From Flavilitoribacter nigricans DSM 23189 = NBRC 102662 (GTDB taxonomy: Bacteria; Bacteroidota; Bacteroidia; Chitinophagales; Saprospiraceae), in the NCBI RefSeq assembly GCF_002646595.1, contig NZ_PDUD01000009.1:62001-126000 (forward strand): a stretch of DNA of 64,000 nt, in the 5' to 3' direction. A model generated the notes under the pieces. The model worked only from the letters and a program-made list of their open reading frames with translations, was not told the origin of the DNA and searched no databases. The position numbers and the translations under genes were made by a program. Shown here one piece after another: positions 51,478-61,360 of this stretch. Numbering within the stretch: the stretch's first letter is position 1; every line of letters starts with the position of its first letter.

Positions 51478-51984
51478 TGGATTGTTTATAGTTTAGTCAG
51501 CAGACTACGATCCAAAACCGTAATCTACCTGGCTGATCTTACTCTATAGATCGAATAAGACCGTAAATACGTCTACTTAAGCGAACATATTCTCTTTTTC
51601 CTTTCGTGTAAGAAGCAGTTTGTATTTGAATGCTTTGCTGATCTAACTTTACTTGAGAAGCGCTACAAAATTAGTGGCTTTCCCTTCAACTCGCCAAGAA
51701 TTAAAGCGTTTTCGTCGCAAAAAAATCGTCCAGATTTTCGGATTGTCTTCGGATCTACCAGGTAATTGCCCCCGGTGGATATATCTACCGATTTCACAGT
51801 TCAGTTCGTATGCCGGAGATAGAGCTTTCGTAGCCTTAGCGTGCAGTGGCCCGAGTTTAAAGTATGTCCCGCATGCATTTGCCGGCTACCTTCTCCGGAA
51901 CGCCCTGCAAAAAAAAGAGCCACCCCAAATCGGAGCGGCTCTTCCCTGTATTTCATCAGATCAATTAATGATCAGTGATCTCGA
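51478..51984. other. Intergenic region between FG-GAP lipoprotein and SusD
   Basis: 507 bp. It holds the terminator at 51909-51943 and the upstream region of the FG-GAP gene. The plus-strand frame through it has no family features and runs across the terminator and into the SusD end, so it is not called. Confidence 0.5.
51909..51943 (-). terminator. Intrinsic terminator of the SusC-SusD transcript
   Basis: On the minus strand AGAGCC...GGCTCT (stem 51916-51921 with 51937-51942, extended by GCTCC/GGGG pairing) is followed by eight T (complement of 51909-51916). It lies 42 bp past the SusD stop. Confidence 0.8.
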
Positions 51985-53733
51985 TTAATATCCCGGGTTT
52001 TGCGTCAGCACACCTTCGGGATGGATGTCGATCTGCGTTTGTGGGATCGGCAGCCATTTGTAAGTATCGGTGTAATTAGCACCGCCGAACATGGTGGTCA
52101 GGTACTGAGCTTCCCAGTCCAGGTAAGCATTCAGTTCCTCGTTGGCCATTCCCCAGCGAACCAGGTCGAAGAAACGGTGTCCTTCGTTGTTCAGCTCCAG
52201 CTTACGCTCGAAGTAAATTCTTTCCAGCGCTTTATCCTGCGTATCGAAATCGGCGGAAGTATACAGTCCGATGCTGTAATTGGCAGCATTGCCACTACCG
52301 TCGTATTCTTTCACCCAGTGTTCTTCGTTGGCGGCACGCTCGCGAACCATATTCACATACTCCAGTGCCTGATCCAGGTTACCGAGTTCGGCTTCGGCCT
52401 CAGCGGCCATCAGCAGTACATCGGCGTAACGGATGATGGTGAAGTTCATGATCGCGTAACCACGGGTCCAGGAACTACCGTCGGTGAAGCTGTTCTCCTG
52501 CGTTCTGTAGTAGATGTATTTTTTCGGAGAAAACGGACCGGCGTAAGCCTGGTTCCGGATCCAGTCGTTACCCGGGTGCTCAATCCAATCCAGGTAAGGG
52601 ATACCGCGACGACCTACAGAGTGGTCGAGACGAGGATCAAGCGGGCCATTATCTTCTTCGAAGGAATCGCTGGTAGCCAGACCGTAGTCATGCTTCACTT
52701 CGTTCGCAGCGGTATTGTAGGAACCGTCCAACAGCGGCAGACCGTTTGCGTCTACGCGGAAGGAGTTCACCAGGCTGAAACTAGGCTGATTAAAGCCGCA
52801 ACAGTTACCCGGTCCGTCACTACCGGTGTTGTACGGGTAGTTCAGGTCGTCGAAGTAGTTGGCGTTTGCCGTGCTACCGGTATTGTTGGCAGATTGTACG
52901 GCGAAAACGGCCTCCGCATGGTTATCATTTTCTGCGTTGTAGATCTGTGCAAAATCGTCCAACAGCGCGTACTTGTCACCACTAGGGGTTACACCGTTGG
53001 CAATAACCTGGTCGAACATGGATTTTGCCTGGCTCCATTTCTCCTGGAACAGGTAGGTTTTACCCAGGTAAGCACCGGCGGCCCACTTGTTAACGCGGCC
53101 AATCTGCGCTTGAGTTTCCGGCAGATTGTCGAAAGCAAACTGGAAGTCCGCTTCGATCTTGTCCCAGATATCCGGGCTATTGGGTACTTCTTCGATACCC
53201 AAACCGTAATCGAGCGTTTCGTCGATGTAAGGAATGCTGTTGAACTGGATCTTCAGATCAAAGTAGAAATGTGCGCGCAGCATACGGGCCTCAGCCGCGA
53301 TACGCGTTGCTTCCGCTTCGGTAATATCCTCAGCGGCCGGTAACAGGCGCAGCACGTAGTTGCAGCGGCTAATTCCCTCGTATCTTCCCCGCCACAAGTT
53401 ATTGATATCCCCGTTCGTCGGGTTGATCTCATAGCGCTGGATCGGGTTAATGGTGGAATAGTCACCCGGGTCAGTTCCCTTATTGGCGTCTCCGCCCAAA
53501 ATACCGCCCGTTACCCAACGGTTCGGTCCTTCAAAGCGGTTACCGAATTCCCCGTTGAGGGTAGCATAGGCACCGATCAGTAAGCCTTCGATACCGGCTT
53601 TGTTAGCCAGCGTACTTTCTGCTAATTGCCCGGTCGGCTCTACCTCCAGGAAGTCATCCCCGCAGGAAACCATAAAGACCATACAGGCCATCAGGGCGAC
53701 GAAAGTTATTTTATAATGATCAAATATTCTCAT
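51985..53733 (-). CDS. SusD/RagB family nutrient-binding lipoprotein
   Basis: 582 residues. Lipoprotein signal ending MVSC (Cys24), then the SusD start GDDFLEVEPTGQLAESTLANKAGIEGLLIGAYATL. TPR-rich core typical of the family: ISRCNYVLRLLP, RIAAEARMLRAHFYFDLKIQF, AAGAYLGKTYLFQEKWSQAKSMFDQVI. The C-terminal part has FTIIRYADVLLMAAEAEAELGNLDQALEYVNMVRERA and ERKLELNNEGHRFFDLVRWG, then WLPIPQTQIDIHP near the end. It sits on the cell surface as the lid of the SusC barrel and binds an oligosaccharide or peptide. It follows SusC by 96 bp and precedes a strong terminator. The ligand cannot be inferred because no degradative enzyme is adjacent. Confidence 0.97.
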   Translation of the reverse strand: MRIFDHYKITFVALMACMVFMVSCGDDFLEVEPTGQLAESTLANKAGIEGLLIGAYATLNGEFGNRFEGPNRWVTGGILGGDANKGTDPGDYSTINPIQRYEINPTNGDINNLWRGRYEGISRCNYVLRLLPAAEDITEAEATRIAAEARMLRAHFYFDLKIQFNSIPYIDETLDYGLGIEEVPNSPDIWDKIEADFQFAFDNLPETQAQIGRVNKWAAGAYLGKTYLFQEKWSQAKSMFDQVIANGVTPSGDKYALLDDFAQIYNAENDNHAEAVFAVQSANNTGSTANANYFDDLNYPYNTGSDGPGNCCGFNQPSFSLVNSFRVDANGLPLLDGSYNTAANEVKHDYGLATSDSFEEDNGPLDPRLDHSVGRRGIPYLDWIEHPGNDWIRNQAYAGPFSPKKYIYYRTQENSFTDGSSWTRGYAIMNFTIIRYADVLLMAAEAEAELGNLDQALEYVNMVRERAANEEHWVKEYDGSGNAANYSIGLYTSADFDTQDKALERIYFERKLELNNEGHRFFDLVRWGMANEELNAYLDWEAQYLTTMFGGANYTDTYKWLPIPQTQIDIHPEGVLTQNPGY

Positions 53734-53829
53734 TTCGAATACTTTTTAGAAAATTAGAGTTTAAAGTTTAATATGCACTCAATATCGCCATAAAATCAGG
53801 CAAAAACTGTCTGTCTCCAAACAATATTG

Positions 53830-56800
53830 TTAGAAACTAGCTCCTAATCTTAAGGTGAAACCACGAGTGACCGGGTAGTTACCCACATCGATACCGAAGT
53901 TGGTATCCGCTCCACCACCTACCTGCGGGTCAAGCCCGGTGTAGGAAGTAATAGTCAGCAGGTTGTTGGCAGCTACTCCCAGGGTCAATCCACCCAGACG
54001 CATTTTATCGGTCATGGAAGTTGGGAATGTATAGCTAATAGCTACTTGTTGCAGACGCAGGTAGCTACCGTCCTCTACATACCAGGAATTACCGGCACCG
54101 TTCGTACTTTCGTTGGAAGCACTTTCCCAGATCGGGGCAGCTGCATTGTCTCCCAGTTCGGGCGTCCAGGACTGCAGGGCACGGATGCCTTTAGCAGAAC
54201 CTTCGAAGGAACCGAAGAAATCGGTAAACCATTTGGACTGGTTCCAGATCTGGTTACCCAGAGAAGTGTACCAGTACATGTCAAAGCTCAGGTTTTTGTA
54301 GGATAGGTTAAGGCTAAGGCCACCGGTGAAATCCGGGATCGGATCACCGATGAAAGTACGGTCATCTGGTGTAATAACTCCATCACCGTTAACGTCTTCG
54401 TATTTGAAGCGACCGATACCCGCTCCTCTGGCCGATTGGTCCGGAGAATTGTCGATATCAGCCTGGCTGCTGAAGTAACCCAGCACATTATAGCCGAAGA
54501 AAGAAGACAGCGGCATGCCAACCTGGTTACGGGTGGCCTGAACACCGCGATAGGCGGGTCCGTCAAAGAATTCAATACCCGGTGCCAGTGCGATAACCTC
54601 GTTCTGAAGGAATGCACCGTTGATGGTCAGTTCGTAGTTCAGATCACCGCTGAGTTTACCGCGGTTGATGACCTGCATATCAATACCCTGGTTACGCATT
54701 TCAGCGATGTTTACGGAAGGCGCGTTGGCCCGCGTTCCGATCACACCCGGAATGGGTACTGCATAGAGCAGATCCTCAGTATCTTTACGCCACAGGTCCA
54801 TGATGATCTCCCAGCGGTTGTTGAACAGCGAGAGGTCAAAACCGATGTTGGTCATTTCGGAGGTCTCCCAGCGAGCGTCCGGGTTACCGATCCGCGTTCT
54901 GGCAAAGCCCTGGTCCGCTCCACTGTTCTGACCCTGGATCGGGTAGAAGGAGAAACCGAAGCCCGTTCCGAACAGAGAGTACTGGTTGTTCGGGTCTACG
55001 TTATTGGAGTTACCCATTTGTCCCCAGCCACCACGGATCTTCAAGTCGTAGATCCAGGAAGCGTTCTGCATGAAAGGCTCGGCCGTTACCCGCCAGGCGG
55101 CAGAGAATGCCGGGAATACACCGTAGCGACTATTGGCACCGAAACGGGAAGAACCGTCACGACGAACCAGACCACGGATATAGTACTTTTCATTGAAGTT
55201 ATAATCCAATGAACCGAAAGTAGAGAAGAAGTTAACACCGTTGAACTTACCACTGTTCACCACCGGAGACTGGACGTTGGTCAGGTTGACGAAATCCAGG
55301 TCCATGGAGAAGGGGTTGATACCAGAACCGTTCACAAAACGGCCGCTGCCCGTATTCAGGGCCTCGATACCGGCCAGAGCGGTGAAGGTATGCGCCCCGG
55401 TGGTGAATTTATAGGAAGCAGTGTTGGTCCATACCCACTGGAGGGCGGAGTTACTGCCTTCACCAAAACCATTACTGGCCTGTGGTTCGGAATCACCCAG
55501 ATAGCGGTAGTCATAGTTAACGAAGTAGCCGTTGCTCAAACCGCCACCAATACTGGTTCTGATGCGGAGATCCTTAACCGGCTCGATCTGCAGGTAGATA
55601 TTACCGAACAGCGTATTGCTGTAACTTTGGTCGTCACCGTTGTTTCTGGTCAGGATCCGTACCGGGTTACGGGGGTTGTTGAAGCCGGCTGCCTTGGTAC
55701 TGGCAAAGTTGCCAAATTCGTCGTATACCGGAATAACGGTCGGCATCCGATAGGCCGCCAATACCTGAGATTCGTCATCGGCAATACCGATACCACCTTG
55801 CCCACCTTGCTGTCCAACTACGGAACGATAGGTAAACTGAAGGTTTTCACCTACAGTCAGCCAGGGCGTAAGATCAAACTCGGAGTTAGCGCGGAAAGAA
55901 TAGCGCTTGAAATTGTTGTTGATCAGGATACCGGCCTGATCCTGGTAGGAAAGACCGAAGTAGTAGCGTCCGTTGTCTACACCACCGCTGAAACCGAGGC
56001 TGTGACGGTTCAGGGGAGCCGTTCTGGTAATTTCGTCGTACCAGTTCGTACCGGCCAGATTCGGCTTGATCAGGAAAACGTTTTCCGGATCAGCTTCGTA
56101 GGCGCGCTGAATGGCCGCCAGATCCACCGAGCCGCGAACACCGTTCTGTCCGTTGGCGTGCAGATAATCCGGTAAAGTAGCCTGCGCCTGGCTTCCGTAC
56201 TGCGGGTGAGCGTAATCCGGCTCAACACCGTTAGCTGCCGCATTGTTACGGTAGGCAATGTGGGTCCAGTCTGCCTGTTGCTGTGGACTCAGCATTTGGG
56301 GCGCTCCGTTGACGTTAGGATCGGTAACCCCGAAAAGACCATCATAAGAAACGGTCATTTTCTTCGCGCCCTTCGAGCCCTGTTTGGTCGTGTAAACGAT
56401 CACACCGTTGGCAGCCCGTGCTCCGTAAATGGAAGCAGCCGCAGCATCCTTCAGCGTGGTAGAAGTCTCGATATCATCCGGAGAAAGGAAATCCGTATTC
56501 TGCACCGGTACACCATCAACGATATACAGTGGCTCATTACCCCCAAAGGCACCGAAACCACGTACCCGGATAATACTACTGGTACCCGGCTGTCCGTTGG
56601 TGATTACCGTTACACCGGCAACCCGGCCCTGTAACTGCTGCTCAACGTTACCGGAAGGGATTGCCTTCAGGTCTGCCGCTTTAATAATGGAAACCGCACC
56701 GGTGGTTTGCCGCTTGGATTCTACGGCGTAACCGGTAACGATAACTTCGCCCAATGCAACCCCTTCTGAAAGGGCCACATCGACAACAGTTTCCGTACCA

Positions 56801-57072
56801 ACTGTAATCTCCTGAGTGGCAAAACCGGTATAAGAGAATACCAGTACATCACCACTAGCTGCATCGATTGTGTATTTTCCGTCGAAATCGGTAACCGTAC
56901 CCGTCGCAGAGCCTTTCAGCAAAACAGTCGCACCGATCAGGGGCTCGTTGTTTGCTTCATCAGTTACGGTACCCGATACCTGTGCGAGTAGGAATGTCCC
57001 CATCGCCATGAAGAGTAGAAAAAAGCCTGCCCTGATAAATCTAGGGCTAAGTGTAATAGCTTTTTGTTCCAT
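53830..57072 (-). CDS. SusC/RagA family TonB-linked outer-membrane protein
   Basis: 1080 residues. Signal peptide AGFFLLFMAMGTFLLAQ, then a carboxypeptidase-regulatory-like domain (about 33-105: SGTVTDEANNEPLIGATVLLKGSATGTVTDFDGKYTI). Next are the TonB-box/plug start (GEVIVTGYAVESKRQTTGAVSIIKAADLKAIPSGNVEQQLQGRVAGVTV ... IRVRGFGAFGGNEPLYIVDGVPV) and a 22-strand barrel ending TRGFTLRLGASF. It imports a bulky ligand with SusD and TonB. No ECF sigma/anti-sigma pair or glycoside hydrolase is next to it. Confidence 0.97.
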   Translation of the reverse strand: MEQKAITLSPRFIRAGFFLLFMAMGTFLLAQVSGTVTDEANNEPLIGATVLLKGSATGTVTDFDGKYTIDAASGDVLVFSYTGFATQEITVGTETVVDVALSEGVALGEVIVTGYAVESKRQTTGAVSIIKAADLKAIPSGNVEQQLQGRVAGVTVITNGQPGTSSIIRVRGFGAFGGNEPLYIVDGVPVQNTDFLSPDDIETSTTLKDAAAASIYGARAANGVIVYTTKQGSKGAKKMTVSYDGLFGVTDPNVNGAPQMLSPQQQADWTHIAYRNNAAANGVEPDYAHPQYGSQAQATLPDYLHANGQNGVRGSVDLAAIQRAYEADPENVFLIKPNLAGTNWYDEITRTAPLNRHSLGFSGGVDNGRYYFGLSYQDQAGILINNNFKRYSFRANSEFDLTPWLTVGENLQFTYRSVVGQQGGQGGIGIADDESQVLAAYRMPTVIPVYDEFGNFASTKAAGFNNPRNPVRILTRNNGDDQSYSNTLFGNIYLQIEPVKDLRIRTSIGGGLSNGYFVNYDYRYLGDSEPQASNGFGEGSNSALQWVWTNTASYKFTTGAHTFTALAGIEALNTGSGRFVNGSGINPFSMDLDFVNLTNVQSPVVNSGKFNGVNFFSTFGSLDYNFNEKYYIRGLVRRDGSSRFGANSRYGVFPAFSAAWRVTAEPFMQNASWIYDLKIRGGWGQMGNSNNVDPNNQYSLFGTGFGFSFYPIQGQNSGADQGFARTRIGNPDARWETSEMTNIGFDLSLFNNRWEIIMDLWRKDTEDLLYAVPIPGVIGTRANAPSVNIAEMRNQGIDMQVINRGKLSGDLNYELTINGAFLQNEVIALAPGIEFFDGPAYRGVQATRNQVGMPLSSFFGYNVLGYFSSQADIDNSPDQSARGAGIGRFKYEDVNGDGVITPDDRTFIGDPIPDFTGGLSLNLSYKNLSFDMYWYTSLGNQIWNQSKWFTDFFGSFEGSAKGIRALQSWTPELGDNAAAPIWESASNESTNGAGNSWYVEDGSYLRLQQVAISYTFPTSMTDKMRLGGLTLGVAANNLLTITSYTGLDPQVGGGADTNFGIDVGNYPVTRGFTLRLGASF

Positions 57073-57545
57073 AAACTATTGAATTTACAAAAGTGAAAGA
57101 TTAATTGCCAAAAATGATCTTTAATCTGGTTCTATTAACGTACTTAAGGATTAGGGTTTTTTATGCCGGTACTGCCATATACCGGGCATAACTCTTTAGG
57201 GGCGTCCAAATACGGCGAAGTATTTGCACCAAATATTCGGTTCCTAGTATTCCAGAACGTTAGAAAAAAAATTCTGGAAAGAGGTTCTGTTGGTAGGGAA
57301 ACTTTGGGGTAATGGTCTTAGGTATTTTACTATTGTTTGTCAGTTATTTTACCTTCGTTATTATGCTTTCCGATTAAAATTCAAGCAGTTATAATCTGCC
57401 ATCTCAAAATGATCGCATGAAAGTAAAGATAATCCTAAAATTACCATAAAAAATAACAGAAAAATTTGTCTCGCAGAATTAAATTCCGTTTTTCCAACCT
57501 TACATCTCGGTTTATATTTTTTTCAATAATACGAATAATCTCGTT
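57073..57545. other. Intergenic region upstream of susC
   Basis: 473 bp, AT-rich. A hairpin pairs ATGCCGGTA (57163-57171) with TACCGGGCAT (57180-57189). A minus-strand CACTTTTG (57088-57095) is one base off the TAnnTTTG -7 box and lies before the susC ATG. Nothing else recognised. Confidence 0.4.
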
Positions 57546-59378
57546 TTACTTCAGCAGGGTAACACTTTGAATGATCGTTCCCGACTGCAAGTTGCCGTCC
57601 TTATCCATCCACTGATAATTGACCTTTACCAGATACAAACCGTTTGGCACCAGTCGCCCCCGGTACCTCCCATCCCAGAAAACACCAGGAATGTTGCTCT
57701 CAAACACTTTTTCTCCCCAGCGGCTGAAAACGGTATACTCCATATGTACAAGTTCGCAATCGGCGTACAATTCCAATAAGTCGTTGCGTCCGTCCTCATT
57801 GGGGCTGAAAGCTGTCGGCAGATAGGTCTGGCAAAGACAGTCCGGCTTGTCGAGCACGTACTCGTAAACCACCTGAGCTCCGCAATCTTCATTGCGGGCG
57901 GTGTAGGTCCCGGGAGCAGAAAAAGTGCGTGGGTTTTCCCTGATCCCATCCAGCCAGCTGAACTCGGCAGACGGCAGCATGACCGTCCAGTCCTCACCGC
58001 ACGCCAGGATGGTATCTTCCCGGATCAGTTCGGTTTGCGGACCGTCGGCGCAGGCATTGACCAGTGGGATCTCGAAGGAGATCAGATTGATATTGGAGTT
58101 ATTGATAAACGTCATCTGGGTAGGAAGACTGACCGTGTCCAGGGCCATAAAGCTCAGTGGCACCTGATTCGGCTGGGTATCCTGAAAACGCACCCAATCG
58201 AAGCAGGTTTCCCCCGCCGTCGAAGGTGCGGTCTGCAGTAAGAAGCCGGGAACGTCTACAGCCTGAATTTCGGTAGGATCGGGATTAGCTGAAATGACCT
58301 GGGTGCCGTCCATCCTGAGCAAATTAAATATCCGGCCGGGTTTGATACTGATATCGGTATTCATGAATTCCTGGCTCCTGATCTGACCGTCCGGGCTCAA
58401 TTCCAAACGGCATAAGCGGTTTCCGTTCTCTCCCTTTACACTGTAGACGCCAGAAATATTGCCGTTCTGCATCTCCTGCATATCAATCGGGAAAGACTTA
58501 GCCGGAAATTGTTCGCTTTTCCAGACGAACCGGCCGGAGTCGTCTACCTTATAAAAAAAGGACTGTCCGTTACCGGCAGCCTGCAGTATGTAACCACCGG
58601 ATACTTCCAGCGGGCCTGAAACCGGACTGTTATAATCATTGGGAGCTAATTCGGTCGCCCACACCAGTTCACCGTCGGGGTCCAGTTTAAATAAATATTG
58701 GTCGGACCGGCAGATGAACCCATTATCATCCGTAATGTAAGCTCCGCCCGTTGAAGCGAATGGTGTAAACTTTTTACCCCACAAAAAATTAAGGTTCTCG
58801 TCAAACATGGCTACAAACCCAAATTTTTTGGTCCCAAAATCCAAAATGAGCCCGTAAGCCATCAATCGCCCTCCCTTGAGATCGATATTGTAAGAAAAGT
58901 GATCCACCGTTTCCGGTTTGAAGAGCCGAAACTGCATAATGTTCCCCCGCTTATCCAGCTTCAAAAAGAAGATCAACTCATCCAGGCCGATGTAGGCGCT
59001 GCCGTAAGCAAAGACTTCGTCGGCTTCATTGACCTCAATATCCTTCAATTCGAGATATTCGTCTTCCCGACGGTATCCCCGGCTCCATTCTATGTTCCCA
59101 CAGAGATCCATGCGGGTGATATAGATCTCCCCCCCGCTGCCCGTACGCACCGCCTCGATGGAAGAATCCCCGATCAGCAGGTCCCCGTTCGTAAACTGGC
59201 TGATCCGCTGATTGAAAAAACGGTCGGCTCCCTCCAGCTTCTTGAAATAGTTCTGCGCCGGCAATAACGTACCGAAGCCCAGGCCGGTAAAAAAAAATAA
59301 AAACCATAGGTTTCGGGCCGTATCCGCAAGCAACCCCTTAGCGCGACACTTTATATAGTAGGTGTAATTTTCATCCAT
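57546..59378 (-). CDS. Secreted protein with T9SS type B sorting domain (610 aa)
   Basis: A 23-residue N-region precedes the hydrophobic signal LWFLFFFTGLGFGTLLPAQ. The mature protein has a propeller-like series of strands with 'GNIEWSRGY', 'LKLDKRGNIMQFRLF', 'DENLNFLWGKKF', 'KLDPDGELVWATEL' and 'VDDSGRFVWKSEQF'. These are spaced about 45-60 residues apart, as in the SBBP/quinoprotein-like repeats of gliding bacteria. After an Ig-like stretch with several Cys, the C-terminal ~95 residues form the type B domain (YLPTAFSPNEDGRNDLLEL ... VFSRWGEKVFES ... SVTLLK). It is predicted to be displayed or released by the type IX system. The start is somewhat uncertain because of the long N-region. It is divergent from the heme/FG-GAP lipoprotein. 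Confidence 0.88.
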   Translation of the reverse strand: MDENYTYYIKCRAKGLLADTARNLWFLFFFTGLGFGTLLPAQNYFKKLEGADRFFNQRISQFTNGDLLIGDSSIEAVRTGSGGEIYITRMDLCGNIEWSRGYRREDEYLELKDIEVNEADEVFAYGSAYIGLDELIFFLKLDKRGNIMQFRLFKPETVDHFSYNIDLKGGRLMAYGLILDFGTKKFGFVAMFDENLNFLWGKKFTPFASTGGAYITDDNGFICRSDQYLFKLDPDGELVWATELAPNDYNSPVSGPLEVSGGYILQAAGNGQSFFYKVDDSGRFVWKSEQFPAKSFPIDMQEMQNGNISGVYSVKGENGNRLCRLELSPDGQIRSQEFMNTDISIKPGRIFNLLRMDGTQVISANPDPTEIQAVDVPGFLLQTAPSTAGETCFDWVRFQDTQPNQVPLSFMALDTVSLPTQMTFINNSNINLISFEIPLVNACADGPQTELIREDTILACGEDWTVMLPSAEFSWLDGIRENPRTFSAPGTYTARNEDCGAQVVYEYVLDKPDCLCQTYLPTAFSPNEDGRNDLLELYADCELVHMEYTVFSRWGEKVFESNIPGVFWDGRYRGRLVPNGLYLVKVNYQWMDKDGNLQSGTIIQSVTLLK

Positions 59379-59518
59379 AGCTCCTGCGTTCGACTACCAA
59401 ATTAGGCAAACTGCTGCGTAAAACGATTGGAGATCCGCAATTGATGTCTGAATTTTGACATTTCCTTTCACTTTACCCTGATCATTCTATCTTAGCAACT
59501 GTCAATAATCTCAAAGGT

Positions 59519-61048
59519 ATGCGGAAAACCATCGTGTGCGTGACGGCCTTGGCCGTTGTCATTTTAAGTCTTACGCACTGTCAATCCAGTGAAGAAGCCA
59601 GCGCGGAGGCCCTCTACGGACAGTACTGCGGCTCCTGCCACCAGTTGCCTTCTCCGGGCGATCTCTCCAAAGACCTGTGGATCACCCGGGTACTGCCCGA
59701 AATGGGCGCCCGGCTCGGGGTCCAGGCAGGAGCTTACAATCCGGTGAATGGACTCGGTATCGAAGAAGCTTATTATATTGAACGAACCCAGGTTTATCCC
59801 AAAACCCCTCTCCTATCGGAATCCGAATGGGACAGCATATATAATTATGTGATCTCCCTGGCTCCGGATAGCCTTCCGGTGGATACCGTCCGGAAACATC
59901 GGTCGGTCCCTCTGAAGCAATTCAGCGTGCATAAGATCGGTATCGACCGGATGAACGGGGCCCGGGTCACCTCCCTGAATTGCACGGGGCCGGAAAATGG
60001 GTGCTGGATCGGTACCGGAACCGGAGAGTGGTTCAGCTGGTCCGGAACGGATACCAGCCGCATGGTCAACCTTTTTGCTTCTCCCATCTCCGGTTTTGAC
60101 GGGCAAGGATCGGAGCAACTGGTTCTCGAAATGGGCAATTTGAATCCCTCGGATGTTCCGCGGGGAAAATTATGGCTTTTTCGGAACGGCCGGCAGCAAT
60201 TACTGGCGGAAGGGCTCTACCGGCCTGTATTTGCGAAGCGTACCGATTTAAACCAGGACGGCACTGCGGAATATCTGGTCTGTGAATTCGGTAATCGCGT
60301 GGGCATGCTCAGTCTGATCGAAGGCCGGGATGAAAGCTATTCAAAGCGGGTGCTCGTCAATCAACCGGGTATGATCCGGGTAGAGTTAGCGGATATGAAT
60401 GAAGACGGTCGGGAGGATATTATCGCTCTGGCCGGCCAGGGTGATGAGGGTATTTATGTCCTGTTCAATCAGGGTGATGGGAAGTTTTCCCGTGAGCAGG
60501 TCATTCAATTGCCGCCGGTCTACGGCTCCAGCTGGTTTGAACTCTTCGATTATGATGGGGATGGGGACCTGGATATAGCTGTCGTCAACGGTGACAATGC
60601 GGACTTTACCTTTATCCTTAAACCCTACCACGGCTTTCGACTCTACCTGAATGATGGTTCCAGTAATTTCACGGAAGCCTTCTTCTATCCGGTATACGGG
60701 GCCACCCGGGTGATCGCCCGCGATTTTGACCGGGACGGCGATCAGGATTTCGCGATTGCCGCTATCTTTCCCGATTTCGAGCACAATGCCGGGGAGTCTT
60801 TTATCTATCTGGAAAATGAAGAGGCCGCTGCCTTTCGATTTCAATCTTATACCAGCGCCGCAACCCTGGAAGGGCACCCCCTGATCATGGAATCGAATGA
60901 TGTGGACAAAGACGGCGATCTCGATATCCTGTTGGGACTTTACGTCGGCTCTCCCGCTCCCGTGCCGGATAGTTTGCCCCAAAGGTGGATGCGTCAGAAC
61001 GTGGATCTGTTGTGGCTGGAAAATCGCATTGGGGAAGAACCACTGTGA
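59519..61048 (+). CDS. Lipoprotein with c-type heme motif and FG-GAP repeats
   Basis: 509 residues. The lipoprotein signal ends at Cys21 (ILSLTHC). A short cytochrome-c-like domain follows: YGQYCGSCHQLPSPGDLSKDLW with CGSCH at 37-41 for covalent heme, then VLPEMGARLG with a Met that could be the distal ligand. From about residue 190 to 480 there are FG-GAP calcium loops: TDLNQDGTAEYLV, ADMNEDGREDIIAL, DYDGDGDLDIAVV, RDFDRDGDQDFAIA and NDVDKDGDLDILLG, i.e. one integrin-like propeller. The architecture suggests an outer-surface or periplasmic electron-transfer or binding protein. Partner genes are not seen. It is divergent from the T9SS protein at 57546. Confidence 0.85.
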   Translation: MRKTIVCVTALAVVILSLTHCQSSEEASAEALYGQYCGSCHQLPSPGDLSKDLWITRVLPEMGARLGVQAGAYNPVNGLGIEEAYYIERTQVYPKTPLLSESEWDSIYNYVISLAPDSLPVDTVRKHRSVPLKQFSVHKIGIDRMNGARVTSLNCTGPENGCWIGTGTGEWFSWSGTDTSRMVNLFASPISGFDGQGSEQLVLEMGNLNPSDVPRGKLWLFRNGRQQLLAEGLYRPVFAKRTDLNQDGTAEYLVCEFGNRVGMLSLIEGRDESYSKRVLVNQPGMIRVELADMNEDGREDIIALAGQGDEGIYVLFNQGDGKFSREQVIQLPPVYGSSWFELFDYDGDGDLDIAVVNGDNADFTFILKPYHGFRLYLNDGSSNFTEAFFYPVYGATRVIARDFDRDGDQDFAIAAIFPDFEHNAGESFIYLENEEAAAFRFQSYTSAATLEGHPLIMESNDVDKDGDLDILLGLYVGSPAPVPDSLPQRWMRQNVDLLWLENRIGEEPL

Positions 61049-61174
61049 TCCCGGCTTTTAAACTTTCCAATTGACATAAGACCCAGAGTAATTACCCTGC
61101 CAAATCCAGCTTGGTCGGAAAACTTACTTTTCATGCCGAACCTTTATTGTAGCTTTACCAGAGGCAGCTATACC

Positions 61175-61205
61175 TGATGCGAATTAGTTTGGGAAAACCC
61201 CAAAC
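61175..61205. repeat. Copy of the 2.8-kb element end motif
   Basis: TGATGCGAA plus GTTTGGG (61187-61193) pairing with CCCAAAC (61199-61205), followed by CGCTT. The same TGATGCGAAxTxGTTTGGG and CCCAAACCGCTT strings mark the two ends of the element at 2761-3055. Confidence 0.55.
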
Positions 61206-61302
61206 CGCTTTGGTCGGTGTACGCTGTGATCAACATGCATCATGCCGATCAGGGGTGAAAAGTCCCGTAGGGTATAGGTAGTCCGTCTAGTAATTCGGCA
61301 GA

Positions 61303-61360
61303 CTTAGCGTTCCGTAGGTACGCAATACCGTTTTACATGGCGTACTTACAGCACGCTAAG
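61303..61360. repeat. REP-like imperfect hairpin
   Basis: The 21-nt arms 61303-61323 and 61340-61360 pair at 18 of 21 positions (outer 8 bp perfect, CTTAGCGT-type) around a 16-nt loop. The right arm is part of the dispersed repeat. Confidence 0.6.

Noticed and set aside
51653-51988. 111-codon open frame between the FG-GAP gene and susD
   Set aside because: Crosses the susCD terminator and has no protein-like features.
52000-53343. 447-codon open frame on the plus strand
   Set aside because: Lies wholly antisense to susD, whose product is unmistakable; no family features in the antisense translation.
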